Part shown: positions 23,401-35,760 of the stretch, in pieces | Numbering within the stretch: position 1 is the stretch's first letter | Layout of the letters: every line of letters starts with the position of its first letter | Origin: Acanthopleura granulata | Lineage: Eukaryota > Mollusca > Polyplacophora > Chitonida > Chitonidae | Direction: 5' to 3' | DNA length: 64,000 nucleotides | Assembly (NCBI GenBank): GCA_016165875.1 | Contig: JABBOT010000004.1 | Span: forward strand, 15,377,672 to 15,441,671 | Translations under genes and position numbers: made by a program | Notes under the pieces: generated by a model | Databases searched by the model: none | The model's input: only the letters and a program-made list of their open reading frames with translations | Told to the model about the DNA's origin: nothing

Positions 23401-24035
23401 TGACGGTTGATTGAGCTAACAGCGACAAGGCAGCTGCATCAAAACAATTAACACACCGTAATTCCCGTTTTATCAGCCTTTGTATGTTATAGTGTCGACT
23501 TTCACTGGGCGCACTGGCGATGACAGACAGTAATTGTGCCAGCCTGGCCTTAAAACTAAGTGCCAAGGTCCTACGATGGCAATTATCCATAAGGCTTCTC
23601 ATGTACATCACATGAATGTCAGGTTTAGGCCTGCCATCTGTCATTCAGAGGTGTATTCCTCGATTTTGCGGTTGTTTCGGATTTACTCGTTGTGTTTTGG
23701 TCAACCGTGACCTATTTTAGAAATGATATTTCACCTATAAAAGGTGAATGTCTGAAAGTAAAATATTGGGTGATTGTTAAATAAACACATTTGTATGTAC
23801 ACTGAACTATGCAGTAATTGATAGCTTATTCTTCTTTCAGTATTTAAATATCCAACATAGCACTACATACATTGAACACATGTACATCTTAACATTGAAT
23901 ACAGAAAGAAAACCATGTGATGGTGTTAAATTTATTATGTAATAGTGATTGTTTTAGTCACGTCACGACCAAATAGAACAATTCTGACGAGAAAATTTCC
24001 GATTTTGACACGTTTTACTGAATGGCAATCTACGT
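20470..24035. other. Intron of the CUB/transmembrane gene; no exon placed with confidence
   Basis: ORFs at 20586-20876, 21401-21676, 22054-22254, 23020-23270 and 23357-23644 were inspected and none showed a domain together with good splice sites. A worn SINE tail is present at 21680-21775. The region near 23050-23290 (minus) has a short cysteine/glycine stretch but lacks a donor in the right phase. Confidence 0.35.
21680..21775 (-). mobile_element. Worn SINE tail fragment
   Basis: TATTTATTTATTTATTTATG is followed by TTTTTAACGTC and TACGGTGGCCATCTTTATGG, a degraded version of the SINE body read on the minus strand. No head is visible. Confidence 0.4.
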
Positions 24036-24039
24036 TAAA

Positions 24040-24370
24040 ATCATAGATAGGTCTGAATTGCTTATAAACTTCGAAGAGACATACATATATCCAAAGATAT
24101 ACTGCGCGGGTTGTACCAAGCTTTGATGAAATTTGGCCAAAATTGGAACAGTAATTAGTAGCATCTTAAAGGAATATTAACTTATTCTTTATGAACAGAC
24201 AGGCGGACAACCTATCATCAAAATGGAAAATCGATACTAAGAATTATGTATCTTGAAGTAATGTACCACGTTTCGCTGAACAGAGGCCTGACAGACAGAC
24301 GGACGGATGCCGGACAAATTGCTAATACATAAATTCTTCTGGTCTTCGACCAGTGGAACTAAAAAGTACC
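24040..24370 (-). repeat. Dispersed repeat, minus copy (partner at 9930-10345, plus)
   Basis: The reverse complement contains GGTCGAAGACCAGAAGA, ATTAGCAATTTGTCCGGC, AGTATCGATTTTCCATTTTG and GGTTGTCCGCCTGTCTG, in the same order as the plus copy 14 kb away. No open frame is conserved between the two. Confidence 0.6.
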
Positions 24371-24794
24371 CTTTGAACGGTTGTCGCAGGTCTACCAATC
24401 TACTAAATATACATCTAGGCGTTGGAAAGAAACAGTATTTAGTTTCGATTACCTTCTTGAGTTTTTTCAAAGTCAGTATGTTCGTCCAAGTTACATTGTG
24501 CATACCTAGCTAGGTCGCTATCGAAAAGTACCTGTCCTATCGACAGCAGTCGCTTGAGAACTTATATTGCTAATTTAATTGCCAGTTTGGTTAACTAAGA
24601 TAGCTCGTAGCAGATGACTTGCAACTCCCGTATTTCTTTTGCAATTACACTCACTAAACTAAAGATCAGGCAAATTATACAAATGCGCCAAAATTAACTG
24701 AAGATTAAAACTGTCGGGAACTACATGTACTTTACAGCGAGCACATGTTAATCTAAAAGGGATTCTATGTGACTTATCATAATGCTTTACTGAA

Positions 24795-24985
24795 GAATAT
24801 TTCGACGGCGGCCAGCATTATTGTAGGAGGAAACCGGTCAAAGCCCAGAGGAAACCCACGACCATCAGCAGGGTGCTGGCAGACCTTCCCATGTACGGTA
24901 CTAGAGGAAGCCAGCATGATCTGGACTTGAACTCACGGCGATCGCATTGGTGAGAGGCACGAGGGAGGCGCTAGCATACACTGGA
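24795..24985 (-). mobile_element. Molluscan tRNA-derived SINE, truncated at the tail
   Basis: On the minus strand the head blocks (TCTCACCAATGCGATCGC, GTGAGTTCAAGTCC), a GCTTCCTCT block and GTGGGTTTCC lead into the ATAATGCTGGCCGCCGTCGA body. The copy stops before the AAATAAATA tail. It lies inside the long intron of the CUB/transmembrane gene. Confidence 0.85.
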
Positions 24986-25079
24986 TTCGATTGCACCCAT
25001 CCAATTGGCAGTAACGAGATATCTGAGCCAAGCCATTTTAAACCACAAGACGAAGGTATGCACTAACGTGAAACATAAG

Positions 25080-25150
25080 AGAGTAAAACCAGAGCAGCGA
25101 CGAGAGTGTGATAGTTGGCAAACGATAATCAGTTGCAGGTAGGGTCTTCG
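25080..25150 (+). repeat. Short copy of the GCAGCGACGACAG dispersed family
   Basis: TAAAACCAGAGCAGCGACGA is followed by GAGTGTGATAGTTGGCAAAC, the family's most conserved block. The rest of the element is missing or too worn to follow. Confidence 0.6.
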
Positions 25151-25245
25151 TGAGAATCATAGGCATTTAACAAAAACAACGAATATGATCCTAGGCAGAA
25201 AAAGAGCTTTAAGAAGGGTATCGAAAAGATATGTGCACATCTTAC

Positions 25246-25478
25246 CTTGGTATAAAATATATATTTTGAGCGTGAGTCAACTTCAAGTGAAACTGTATCA
25301 CAAACACTTGAAATATTATATTCCTTAAATGTTAGGTAAAGATCATCCTCCAGTTTTTCCGCAGCAAATATTAAGCTGCATGAATTTCCCGACGTCCATT
25401 TCTCTCCGAGAATGGTAATCTTGACAGGATCATCCTCTGATATTGTAATTTCCTGTTCGCACGATTCGAAATAGTCAA
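25246..25478 (-). CDS. CUB-like domain exon of the type I membrane protein
   Basis: A 233-nt exon with a textbook acceptor (T-rich tract ending TTTCTTCAG) and a donor CCAAG/GTAAGA. It starts in phase 1 and ends in phase 0. The first codon, completed by the G that ends the signal-peptide exon, is GTT (Val). The 77 following codons contain FESCEQEITI, EKWTSGNSCSLIFAAEKL, LYLTFKEYNI and SSVCDTVSLEV. Three cysteines with these spacings, a hydrophobic strand after the second, and the LxLTF / C-D-x-V-x-L pattern resemble the first two thirds of a CUB domain, an extracellular beta-sandwich that binds proteins or carbohydrates. The aspartates fit calcium-binding CUBs, but I cannot verify this. The fourth cysteine must lie in another exon. 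Confidence 0.7.
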
Positions 25479-25499
25479 CTGAAGAAAAAAAAAAAGATA

Positions 25500-26725
25500 A
25501 TTAACAGCGTTAGACGTTAATTTTGTGATCAGAAAATCTCATGTAATTTACTAAGGCATATCCCGCAAACATGAAAATACCATTATGAAGGTTTGTATAA
25601 AAAGAATAGTGAAGGTAGATTTCACCACCTGTGAAATAAATGCAAAAGAAGTATTTTAAACATTTCTCATGTCAGTGTCTGGGCATTTTTGTGCTTGACA
25701 TCCCCAAAATATAACAAAAAACTGCCGATGTGAGGTCATAATCCTTCATTCGTTCTTGTTTGGCTCACCATATCAGAGAATATGTCAAAAAAATGTTCGT
25801 CTTGTTGCGTCATGTTTGGTGGCTGGAGCATAGAGATCCAGGCAGAGCACGAGCTGTAAATACGTCGGCATAAGCCTGGCTTGCTGAGAAAAGGTGACAT
25901 GCTAATGCGACCAAAATAATGTCGCTTAGATGTGATCAAGATATGATGACGCGTGTCTTCAGCATATAACTCCTTCGAGAAATCACCATAAATAGTGATG
26001 TGACATAAATAATGAGGAAAGCGACTTTAAACTGCTGATAAACAGAGAAACAAACACTCTGAGTAAAACTTACCCTTAAAACTCCCTTTTCATTAACTTA
26101 AACGAAGTACACCTGACAGGAAGTACGTTATTCTAAATAATAAAAAGTAACGTTGTAATCAGTAATACATGATCACACTTATATTTGTTGGAAACAAATT
26201 GCCACCACACACCCACACCCAAAATCACCCCCACTCCCCTCACAACAAGCAGTCAGCAGTATATCTCAACCATATCGCGTGTTGTTATGAGGCATTTTTT
26301 TCACATTATGATTTAGGATGAGTTTAGACTCCGTGTCCCACGCGTCCATCGACAAATGTTATACTAAATCCAAAGTCAACAACTGGACAATTCATTTCTA
26401 AAATACGTAATATTAAGTACTTCGAAGAAGTTCATTCCTACCCTCACTATATACTTTTTGTTTCAGAGTATCTCAACCCCCGGCACGAAGAAATGAAATG
26501 CCTATAAGTAGAATCCATATTGCTGTACGCAACAGATCCCAGTCTCATAAAGCTTACTTAGTGCTAAATAGCCGCTAATTAAGTACATTTCATATATCTG
26601 CAAAATATGTTGTCATAGGACCCGTTTTATGAAGAAGGAGAAATGTTACGCGAAACTACCCTTCCGATGTATCTACAGTATAAGTCGTCATGACAGTTAT
26701 GGTTGAAATAGGTTACGCCTTCTTC
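25500..26725. other. Intron of the CUB/transmembrane gene
   Basis: Nothing recognisable apart from AT-rich DNA and one 67-codon minus ORF without splice context. Confidence 0.4.
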
Positions 26726-26727
26726 GA

Positions 26728-26973
26728 GGAGCCTCCGTGGTGGAGGGGATTAGCTCGCGCCAGCGCGACGTGATAACCCAAGTGCGTCTCACAAATGCGG
26801 TCGCTGCTGGTTTCACCTCAGGCCGTAAGAGGGAAGGTCCGCTAACAAGTTGCGGTTGGTCGTGGGTTTAGCCCGGGCACTGCCCTGTTTCCTGTCACCA
26901 TAATGCTGGCCGCCGTCGTTTAAGTGAAATATTCTTGAGTACGGCGTAAAACACCAATCAAATAAATAAATCA
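26728..26973 (+). mobile_element. Molluscan tRNA-derived SINE, near full length
   Basis: It runs from a GAGCCTCCGTGG start with tRNA-like promoter blocks through AATGCGGTCGCTG, GGCCGTAAGAGGGAAGGTC and ATAATGCTGGCCGCC to AAGTGAAATATTCTTGAGTA and an AAATAAATAAAT tail. The head is somewhat scrambled relative to other copies. Minus-strand ORFs over it are artefacts. Confidence 0.9.
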
Positions 26974-26979
26974 AACCAC

Positions 26980-29900
26980 ATTCTTTGTAAAACGTCCCAT
27001 AGTAGTCAAGGGTTAACTTCATGAAACTGTTTGGTTAATTCGAATTCGTTGACATTCTTCGTGCTAAAGTCAGTATGGAAAGACACCAACTGAAAGTAAA
27101 CCACTCGGTAATGTATGGGAATAGCAGCTTTATTCCGTAACTGCAATGTCCACATAAAACTGTTACAAGAAGGTCTCATCATGATGGAAAGACATTGGCT
27201 TCCTACGCATTTGATTTTTTAAGCTATCATTTCGTTATACCATGCTATTCAATTTTTACATGATGTTCTTCTTTAAATTTTATTCTCTATTCGAGGGGAG
27301 TGTTAAAGGATGACTGAGATGTGCAGTGTCTCCCTCATTCCCTTTCTCAATGTGGCACACTTGCATGTTATATTAAGTAGCATGGGCCCATCCACAGAAA
27401 GGGAAATCTTCTCGTCCAAATCTAGTCGGCTGTTTTGACAGTGTATGCATCTGGTTATAGTCAATGGCCAACTAGGCGTGTCCTTGGATATATCCGAAAA
27501 GGTGGGGACACTTACAGGATGATGCATCTAGCCCTTGTAATTCTTTATCTCGCACAGCAGCACAAGTGAATTTATTACACGCTTAAAGATACAATTCATG
27601 GAATTTTATGTTGGCATAAATTACTCGTTTCTCATATTGTCTTATACTTAAATTTTTAATCTGATTGTTTGCCATAACGATAATCTCTCTCTTAGAAGTA
27701 CCTGCATCATGTAGTAGCTTGGCATTTCTGCAAAATGTCTTATTCCGACTAAAGCTAACTCGAGCACTTTGGTTTGGCGAACTTTATACGTGTTAGCCGA
27801 CCAGCTGTGGATTACCAGATCGATTCCAACACCAGCATTGTAGCTGCCTCAACCTTTACCTGGGCTATACAAGAATCAATCTACCATCAGCTATGACTGT
27901 GGACTGGCCCAATGTACACGTTGAATGATGGACAACGCTTTGTTTAGGGTTTCAAAACAAAGACAGACCTCGTTGGTTTCCTTTGGGAATTTGTAGCGTT
28001 TTATGGATCCTTCCAAAGGCATAAAGCGAACTTTACCTGCTGCGTTTAATGGCCACACGAAAAACTACAAAGATTTCTGCGTAGATATTTATAGAGCCTT
28101 CTGTTTTACGTAACGACATGTTCGGAAAAGCAAAGTTAGGTCAATACAAGTCCAGGTATGTCGTGCGTTTTGTTAACTGCTTTTTTCGATAGAGCGAAAT
28201 TTTTCACATGAATTACTATAGCATGGATGTGTTAGACGGAGAGAGAGCAGATGTAGACGAAAGCAGTTATTGTTTTTAGCACGACCTGTAAATATTTAAC
28301 TACCTGCCCGCGGCATGGAGTCCTGCATTGCTAAAGTCTATTAAAAATCGTTGTTTCCAAGGCTAATATGTACAGAGACCGTGTTAGCAGGCCTAACATG
28401 AAACAGTCTTCAGGAAAAACTGATACTATCCATATTTCACCGAACCAGGTTGGTCTCCCGAAACCGCCTTCTGGTCACACATTGATCTAGAATGACATGC
28501 AGTATCTGAACACTGTCTTATCTGGTTAGACGTTAACTGGTGTAGTTAGGCTGGTACCAGGCTTTGTAGCCATGCCAGCATGACTGTTTCGAAGCACAGT
28601 ACCAGGAACTGGGCGCAGTAGTATGAGAATTGAAGAAGGAGATTGATCCCAAGGGGACAATATGTAGCGCAAGACACTAGAGCAGCCTTATCCATCTTCC
28701 AATGAGCCACACCATGTAGGTCATATCTCTGAGCGCGCGGTTAAAACATATGGCAAGACGACAGCTTGAATTACATGTTTTACTGATGTTATCAGACACG
28801 GATATACAAACAATTGTTGTTCTTAAATATGGTAATACCAATTTCCATTGATTTACTTATCTCTATCGCCTTAAAAACAGACAGGCGCAGTCATCTCTGT
28901 TCCAGCTAAGGAATGATAGATAGCACATGGTCACTATCACAACATAAAATTCAGAATTCTGATATTAAGGTATATGAGAAATGGGCGATGGTTAAGTGAT
29001 TAGAGGCACGTGCCTTTCAATCGCTAGTACGCATCAGGTGCAGGCTCAAATTTGTCCATGAACAGGTGAGATTGTTAATTTGCCCGCTCTCAATGACTGT
29101 GGGGCCTTGGTGGAATAACCAGTAGACCAGGCTCATGTGGTCGTTTGCCAGGTTTAATGTTCATTGAAGACCACTTGAAACACAAAGCAACCATAAACCA
29201 CCATACAATATATAAATGGTCGAAGGCGAAATTCAACAAAACCGTGTATGCGGGTTTGCGTAGATTTAATAATATGACATTTCCTTCCAAGCATAGAATA
29301 TCTAAACCGAAACTACGAAGACACTGGAATGGATATATTACGTTATAACAAAAGAAAAACAGAGAAATTTCCTGAAGTGTATTGATTTCGAATCGCTAGT
29401 CCAGTTATAAACCAAAAGCACTATCTTATGATTTAGTTCACCCATCCAATTAAGGATGTATCTAATGTCCGATTCACAGTCATCTATGAATGATTCATAC
29501 GTATACAGTGACAGATAAATGCGTTACTTATTGATGGGCTAGAGCCTGCACAATTGTCCACAAATAGATGTTGAGCTCATGATACACAACTGGCAAGAAT
29601 AGCTAAATACTACAGCTACAAAGGCAATATATAAACAAAATCATGGATCTGTTTAAAACGAACAGTCTGCTGATCCAGAAATAGTTATTGTCTGTCCGAT
29701 GGGCAATGATGCGGTATCCCCTGGTGTGTGCTGGATTTAACTGAAATCATTTTCTATATTTGCCTCTTCAGTGCACAACTTAAATACAGGAAGTGAATAA
29801 AATATGATATGAAAAAATTCAGCATATAGAGTAAGAACAGAACAATCTTAAAACTGGTCCTAACCATGATTCATTTGGGTCTATGTTCCAGGAAGGGCAG

Positions 29901-32025
29901 AAGATGGAGCTGCAGCAATGGTTAAAAAGGGAAAATAGAAAGTTGGCAGCTTAATTATATTTACGCTTAACTGAATTCTTTAAATGTACCGGATCTTCAT
30001 CGCCATTTAATATAAAAGTATTCCACATGAAACGTCCGGATTGGGTGTGGTATAATATTCACTGACACAAAAATCATTTACTAACACAGTCACAGCTCTC
30101 GCTAGGAGGTACCTCCCAGAGAAAGTGCAAGCATGCATGTTACACGTCCATAAGTGCTCGTCAATCAATGAAACCTGCTGCAGATGATGTGTGCAGATAA
30201 AACAGAAGTAGTGTTGAATTTCAAAGCCCTTTTCAGTAGCCTGTGAATAACGAGAAGTGTGGAAGTTCTTATACCATTTCAATGGTTGCTACAATCGGAA
30301 GTGGAGAGTGCTTGACGTGTGTATGTGTTGACGACTGATATGAGTAATCAGTTAGCATTTGAAAAAATACACTCGATTATAATACAAAAACCAAGGATAA
30401 TATCACTTGCATTGGGAGAATCTCAAAGGACTGTCTCATTATGCAATGCGTCTTTCTACAAAATCATCTGGTTTCAAGCGTATTATTCCACATACTGGAT
30501 GTGGAGCTTCCCTGTTTGTAACTCGAGCAGACAATTATTTTGTTAGATGAACGATTCTATATAGATAAAGCATATCGGTCGCAGCCGTTACAGCCGACTA
30601 ACTTCAAACAGACTATATAATGAGGAAGGGATTATCAAGCCAACTCCTCAAAAAAGCAAAGCCACCGGGAATTGCAATTAAATAAAATCGTCAACACGAT
30701 ATTACACGTGAGCTAATAGAGGAAATACGCGTACATTTTATGACTTATTGTTAAAAGTCAGTGGAAGAATGAGTACGGCATCGCCATCCTGACCAATATG
30801 TATATATGTTTCTAGAAGTTATATTTCGGGATGTAATATGAAGGCCTTAAATATTCATTAGATATGAAATCATCTTCATACTTGTTCTGGCGTGTGGAAA
30901 ATTTCATTTCTCTTCCCATATGTCCACAATCCTGAGTTTATCTGACTTGTTTCAAGGCCGAGGATTCGACAGTAGAACCCCATCCTCGATCACTGAACGT
31001 TCGCACAAAGGAGAAAGCAATTTTAAAAAGGATAGCATCCTAGGATTCAGAATAGGACCATAAGGTTCCTATAGCACTCTAACTGAACCTTCTGTCCTGT
31101 GCTCCGCTATTGGGGTTTTTCTTGAGGACAATAATAAAATATGCAAGGCGCATACTCAGCGTGTTTACCACCTACAACCGTTTACTTCAACCTTGCTATT
31201 GCCAAATAAAGCATACATACATGAAATGACCATGTAAGTTGTCTGCAGACAAAGATTGTTCAACAACAATTTGGTCTTTTCCCTTGATTCAGGTTTTGGA
31301 CTTGAGAGCTACAGTGTGCTTAGCAATGTTATATCTTACCCTTACCGACAGATCTTTTAGTATTGGTGGTTTTACTCTGTGAAGCTCTCTCAGGGTAGAA
31401 GCCTCTATACATCTGCTATACCATTTTTTCACACGTGCCCGTCTCATGTATAACACTGATCTCCTTTAACGCTTATTCGCACAAACGCACAAAACACGCG
31501 GATCGATTTGTTTGACATTAAACAGTCCTCATAATTTGGGCTCGTTTGGGGGAAACATGTACTATCCATTTAATAGCTGTCAAAACATTCGCCCAAATCC
31601 CAGCCACCCGCTCATTGCAAATATGTCTTTTCGGGGGCTGGGGAATAGCGCATCCATTGTAGAGCAATTCCAGCCCTAAACGTGTTAGGTCAATTACAGT
31701 CGTGTCCCGGGAAAGTTTGAAATACCATAGTGTAGCAGATTAACAAACATTCCACCAACAACAATTCGGGGTCACCTCGGCTGAGTCATTCGAAAGGATG
31801 TGTTACATGTAAAATAATACTGATCACAAGTCCACAACTGCAATCCTGAAAACAACTAGCCCTGAAACTCTTTATGGTACCTTGATTGCACATCTTTATC
31901 CACCTAACAAAACGGCATGCAATATCTAAATTGTGACTAAGAAAACTAGGCACAATGTAATAAACGTAACAGTCACATTAGATAATGCACGATCGTTATG
32001 ATATACAGTATAACGCACGTTAGAT
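26980..32025. other. Long first intron of the CUB/transmembrane gene
   Basis: About 5 kb without a convincing exon on either strand. A tRNA-like SINE head may lie at 28985-29050 (A-box-like TGGTTAAGTGATTAGAGG, B-box-like GCAGGCTCAAAT), with no recognisable body. Short ORFs at 29090, 29145, 30007 and 30319 lack support. Confidence 0.4.
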
Positions 32026-32029
32026 GTAC

Positions 32030-32147
32030 CTTTTTGAGCTAAGGTCACAGTTGATTTCACGAAGAGCACAAAGAAGATGAGCCATGTCCCAAAGCCTCTG
32101 CAATAATCCATAGTCCACCTGGTCCACTGGGAAACTCTCCCTTTCAT
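32030..32147 (-). CDS. First coding exon: signal peptide of the CUB/transmembrane protein
   Basis: From an ATG at 32109-32111 (A at -3, G at +4, a strong initiation context) the exon encodes MDYCRGFGTWLIFFVLFVK followed by STVTLAQK. That is an N-region, a hydrophobic core and a small-residue A-Q cleavage site, so a classic secretory signal peptide. The exon ends in phase 1 at AAAAG/GTACAT, and its final G joins the CUB-like exon at 25478 in frame. An in-frame upstream ATG at 32147 (A at -3) would add 12 residues before the hydrophobic core; both starts are plausible. The location matches a type I membrane protein whose anchor is the exon at 17738. The promoter should lie just above 32150. Confidence 0.65.
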
Positions 32148-32149
32148 CC

Positions 32150-33560
32150 TGCGGTTCCAAACTTGCAGGTGCGTAGGTCAAGGCCAGTGCCGAACTTCTG
32201 AAGGAAACATAAGACAAGACCACATTTTAAAGTCAGCAGTGAAAAAAATTAGTAACATTTGAAAGTTAGAATTTAGTCAATTGGTTGCATGAATGACACG
32301 AACATACAACGTAAGATGCTAGTCACGCCGCAGCAAGGTTCAAATTTTGCCAAACGTTCGCCATATTTTGTGCACATACACACCTATGTCGATTAACTAT
32401 ATTAGTTTCAGAAAGAATATTTTTCGGCAAACTACAGCGTAATAAATGGAATAAAGCTTTGATGACAGTTCTCGGTGAACGACGCAATACAACTAAGATG
32501 CAATGCAGCCAATGCCATTATAATGCTCTACGAAACAAGGGGTGTTAACCCACGCATTGTAAACGATGAGATTCTCGATCACATGCGAAGGTAAGCTAGG
32601 GTGCCAAACTTACAGCAGGAGGAATAAAACTATAAACTACTTGCACGTAACGAAATAACGTGATGGCTATCCTGAGATTACACCCTGCTTTTGTTATTGA
32701 AAGCATCTGGCCTCATTCAATCCAGCTAAACCCATGAATCCTTTATGTTTTTATCAGCCCAGACTCTGGAAATCTCTTGATAGGAATCGCAGACAATACT
32801 CACAAATACACGTATGGAATTCTGCTCACAACAAGTCGTCTGCAGATTATAATTAATAACTTGGCAAGTTTGACGACCCTTACCCGTGCAAACCCTTAAT
32901 ATATTCTGGTTCGATCATACAATGGACACCGCTAATTACTGAGTGAACAATTAATGAATAGGTGGAAGCTGTGTTATGTTTAGGGATTCGGAGCAGGATA
33001 GCGTGCTGTACCGTTTGCTGATCAAGCCGGCTGTTGATGATGACCAGCCAATTCCACCGGGGAAACATTACACCGGGCTTTTTTAAAGTTGGTCCCCATA
33101 TTCGTGCTAATCGTCATGAAGTCCTTCTAGTCGCTCAACACGAAAGGAACGATTGCTTCATCCACGAAATATTAACAGCGGTGATACTCACATTGCACAC
33201 TATAGGCTCTACGCGGTGGATGTAAAAAATTGCATTGAGTAGAATAGTGGAATCTTGCAGTCAAGTTCACTTTGTAGGGGCCATCCATTTTTAGTTTCAC
33301 TGTCAACTTTTCTATGTATTTAAAGTCAGTTGAATTGTTTTCTCATCTAGTATGTACACATAAAAGTAGGATTTTTCCGATGGGAGAAACGACAGAACAA
33401 AATATGAATGAACAATTTTTAACTTATCAATATGGCACATCACTGTGAACAGGTATACAGGGAAACACAGAGACAAATAAAAGGGACAAGAATCTCACTT
33501 GTCAGAGGGTCTATGTAGAATCTAGCAATAATATATTTCACTATGTGCATTGACTGATTT
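32150..33560. other. Upstream region of the CUB/transmembrane gene; no gene supported
   Basis: No TATA box in a fixed position and no clear promoter element could be tied to the first exon. ORFs at 32880-33068 and 33034-33225 overlap on opposite strands without domains or splice support. Confidence 0.35.
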
Positions 33561-33562
33561 GT

Positions 33563-33675
33563 TAATTTGACGGTGTTTTACGCCGTACTCAACAATATTC
33601 CACGACGGTGGCCAGCATCATGGTGGGAGGAAACCGGGCAGAGCCTTGAGTAAAACCACGACCATCAGCAGTTAT
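33563..33675 (-). mobile_element. SINE fragment (tail half)
   Basis: GGTGTTTTACGCCGTACTCA, then ACGACGGTGGCCAGCATCAT and GGAGGAAACCGGGCAGAGCC followed by CACGACCATCAGCAG. This is the 3' half of the SINE read on the minus strand, cut before the head. Confidence 0.85.
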
Positions 33676-33794
33676 GTACACTGAATTCGACATTTTTGAA
33701 TCCTATACAGCAATTTATGGCTAATGTAAATAAATTAGTCAAAACAATATTGCACCCATGAAAGATCACAACACGCAAAATGTTTCATTGGAAT

Positions 33795-33935
33795 TTTAGG
33801 GCATCCTCAGGAATATTTCTCTCGTACCTTTATGATGACGGTCAGATTTATGACCAGGTACAGAGACTTCACAAATATTCTGACAAAAGCCACAGAAAAC
33901 CCAGCAAGAACAGGGCTCCATCAACAGGGTTCTCT
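33795..33935 (-). mobile_element. Highly degenerate SINE fragment
   Basis: The order TCAGGAATATTTCTCTCGTA, ATGATGACGGTCAG and CCACAGAAAACCCAGCAAGA parallels the SINE body on the minus strand with heavy divergence. Confidence 0.4.
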
Positions 33936-34889
33936 TGCCTAATGCCAATTAGTATAAAACCAGGTGTTCTTCGCTAACACTTCACTGCTACTATTATTCT
34001 AAAAGACTGCAGAGGATAGAAGAAGAGCAGTGATAAAAATATGATAAATGGCAAATGGTTACTTGTGTAACCAATGAAACCCAGCCTATTGTTAATTTGC
34101 TTGGATTAAGGTTTATTCAACCTTCACATGTAAATACTTAAATAGTGGCAAATTAAAGGCTCTTGGGCCGTAGTTTAAACAACATTAGGTAATTGCAGTG
34201 TATCATACTATAGTGGTCTAGAGTTACTCATATTGTTGTGTTGTCACATTTTATATTAGTAAATAATAAAAACAATGTATAGCGCCGTTTTACATATTAT
34301 TAAACATATTAAATGGTGCAAATTTTCCATGTCGAGTCAATAAATAAAACAATCGAAAAATGAAAAAGGAAAACAATCCAAGGGTGGGTGGAGGTGGTCA
34401 GGTAAGTCGTTGAACAAGAGTGAAGCTGAATATGCCACTGTTGTAAAGATGAAAACAAAACTTTGCATTTGAGGTTCAAAACTCTTCCATTCATCAATGT
34501 CAGAAAACACCTGTCGTCAGCGGAGGTAATGTCAAGCGGAAACAAATGGCTAGCCGCAGGCCGTGGGCCTCGGTGGATTGGATTCCAGAAGGTTGGTATC
34601 CATGCGAAGCCTTGGTTTCGTGTGAAAGGGCTCGGTGAGGAAGACACCTCTAACTGTTGCAGCCAAATAGCTGGCATGTGGCTTACATAACGGGAGGCCA
34701 ATGGGCTACAGATAGTTGAGGATGAATCTCGGTTAATGCGTCTGGGCGATCGTAAACAGTTTGAACAGAGCGGTGTCAAGCAGCAGTCATAATTGTGTAT
34801 CACTTACTAGTCATTTATCTAAAGAATATTCAAAGCTATGTATACTATTCTGAGGGTAGGGGCATGAGTGGAATTTTCAAGCAATGCAG

Positions 34890-35079
34890 CCTACCTCTGT
34901 TGCTGCAACAACGGATGCAAGCGTAAAGTAATATTTCAAAGTCACACATGTACTTTAAACGAGACTCTTCGCAACCCAAAGACAATGGAGACATAAGCAT
35001 CTCCAAGACAAAGACAAGATTCTCAGGAAAGAATGAAGACCAATATGCTACCGAACTTGTCGGATTGTTTGGGAAATGA
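34890..35079 (+). CDS. Candidate terminal exon (frame uncertain) with a poly(A) signal
   Basis: An acceptor (GGAATTTTCAAGCAATGCAG) ends at 34889. In phase 1 the sequence encodes YLCCCNNGCKRKVIF and QSHTCTLNETLRNPKTMET and stops at 34994-34996. In another frame a hydrophilic tail (YFKRDSSQPKDNGD, then GKNEDQYATELVGLFGK) stops at 35077-35079, but its acceptor would be poor. An AATAAA follows at 35127, so a plus-strand transcript ending here is credible. A minus-strand reading (34845-35090) is also open. No upstream exon was firmly identified and no family recognised. Confidence 0.3.
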
Positions 35080-35126
35080 CCTTCAAACAACCAATACTGT
35101 TGGATGGCACTTCAAACGAGCCTTTC

Positions 35127-35132
35127 AATAAA
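35127..35132 (+). terminator. Candidate poly(A) signal
   Basis: AATAAA 48 bp after the later stop and 131 bp after the earlier stop of the terminal exon candidate at 34890-35079. Confidence 0.35.
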
Positions 35133-35715
35133 ACTACAATTATGGTATTTTGTAAAGTTAGAAATTCATGCAATTCTACATAAAAATGAACAATATCAAC
35201 ACTGTGAAATGTTATTTCACTGGCTCATTGAATGTTTTGTAATATCTAATCATTTCATATAAAACTGTGTGAAACATATTTACCTCACATCTTTTCACAG
35301 AGGTAACGCAAAGTTTATTTCATTCCCCGAATGGACACCACTTTTCAAATTTGTGCGTTCACAACAAAGTTTTTAACCGACATGAAGGGATATGAAAATG
35401 TCACAAGTTTATTTTGTAAAAGTCAGTGACATGAAATGGAGCATGAAAGGGAGCAACTTTATAAAATTTCTTTCGTCAGAGAAGCGGCGGGAGTCTTGAT
35501 ATGGCCTCACCTGCAACAACCATGCCGCCATTTGCTCACCGCGTAGGATTTTTTTTGTCACAGATGTATTCATATTTGAATACAGCTCAAGTTCATAAAG
35601 CATTCCTGAAATACATAATTACGTTTTCCTGCCAGACACATTCTATGTATTCAGATCTTTGGTTTTGTTGGCCAACACTCACGTATCAAAAAGTCGCAAT
35701 TTAAACACCCAGATC

Positions 35716-35760
35716 ATGGCTAGTAGATTGGCTCTCCGCTATGTCAAGAGCTCACCGCTT
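35716..35760 (+). CDS. Candidate first exon encoding a mitochondrial-type presequence
   Basis: The ATG at 35716 has A at -3 and G at +4. Fifteen codons encode MASRLALRYVKSSPL, with arginines, serines and leucines and no acids, as in an amphipathic mitochondrial targeting helix. They end in phase 0 at a perfect GTAAGT donor. About 200 bp upstream is a YY1-like GCCGCCATTTG motif, typical of housekeeping promoters. A possible next exon in phase 0 is at 36635-36754. Fifteen codons is too few for certainty. Confidence 0.35.

Noticed and set aside
28985..29050. tRNA gene or tRNA-derived SINE head
   Set aside because: A- and B-box-like motifs are present but no cloverleaf can be folded and no element body follows.
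34309..34803. 164-codon minus ORF
   Set aside because: Composition is unremarkable, no domain is visible, a plus-strand frame is open over the same bases, and no splice or promoter context was found.
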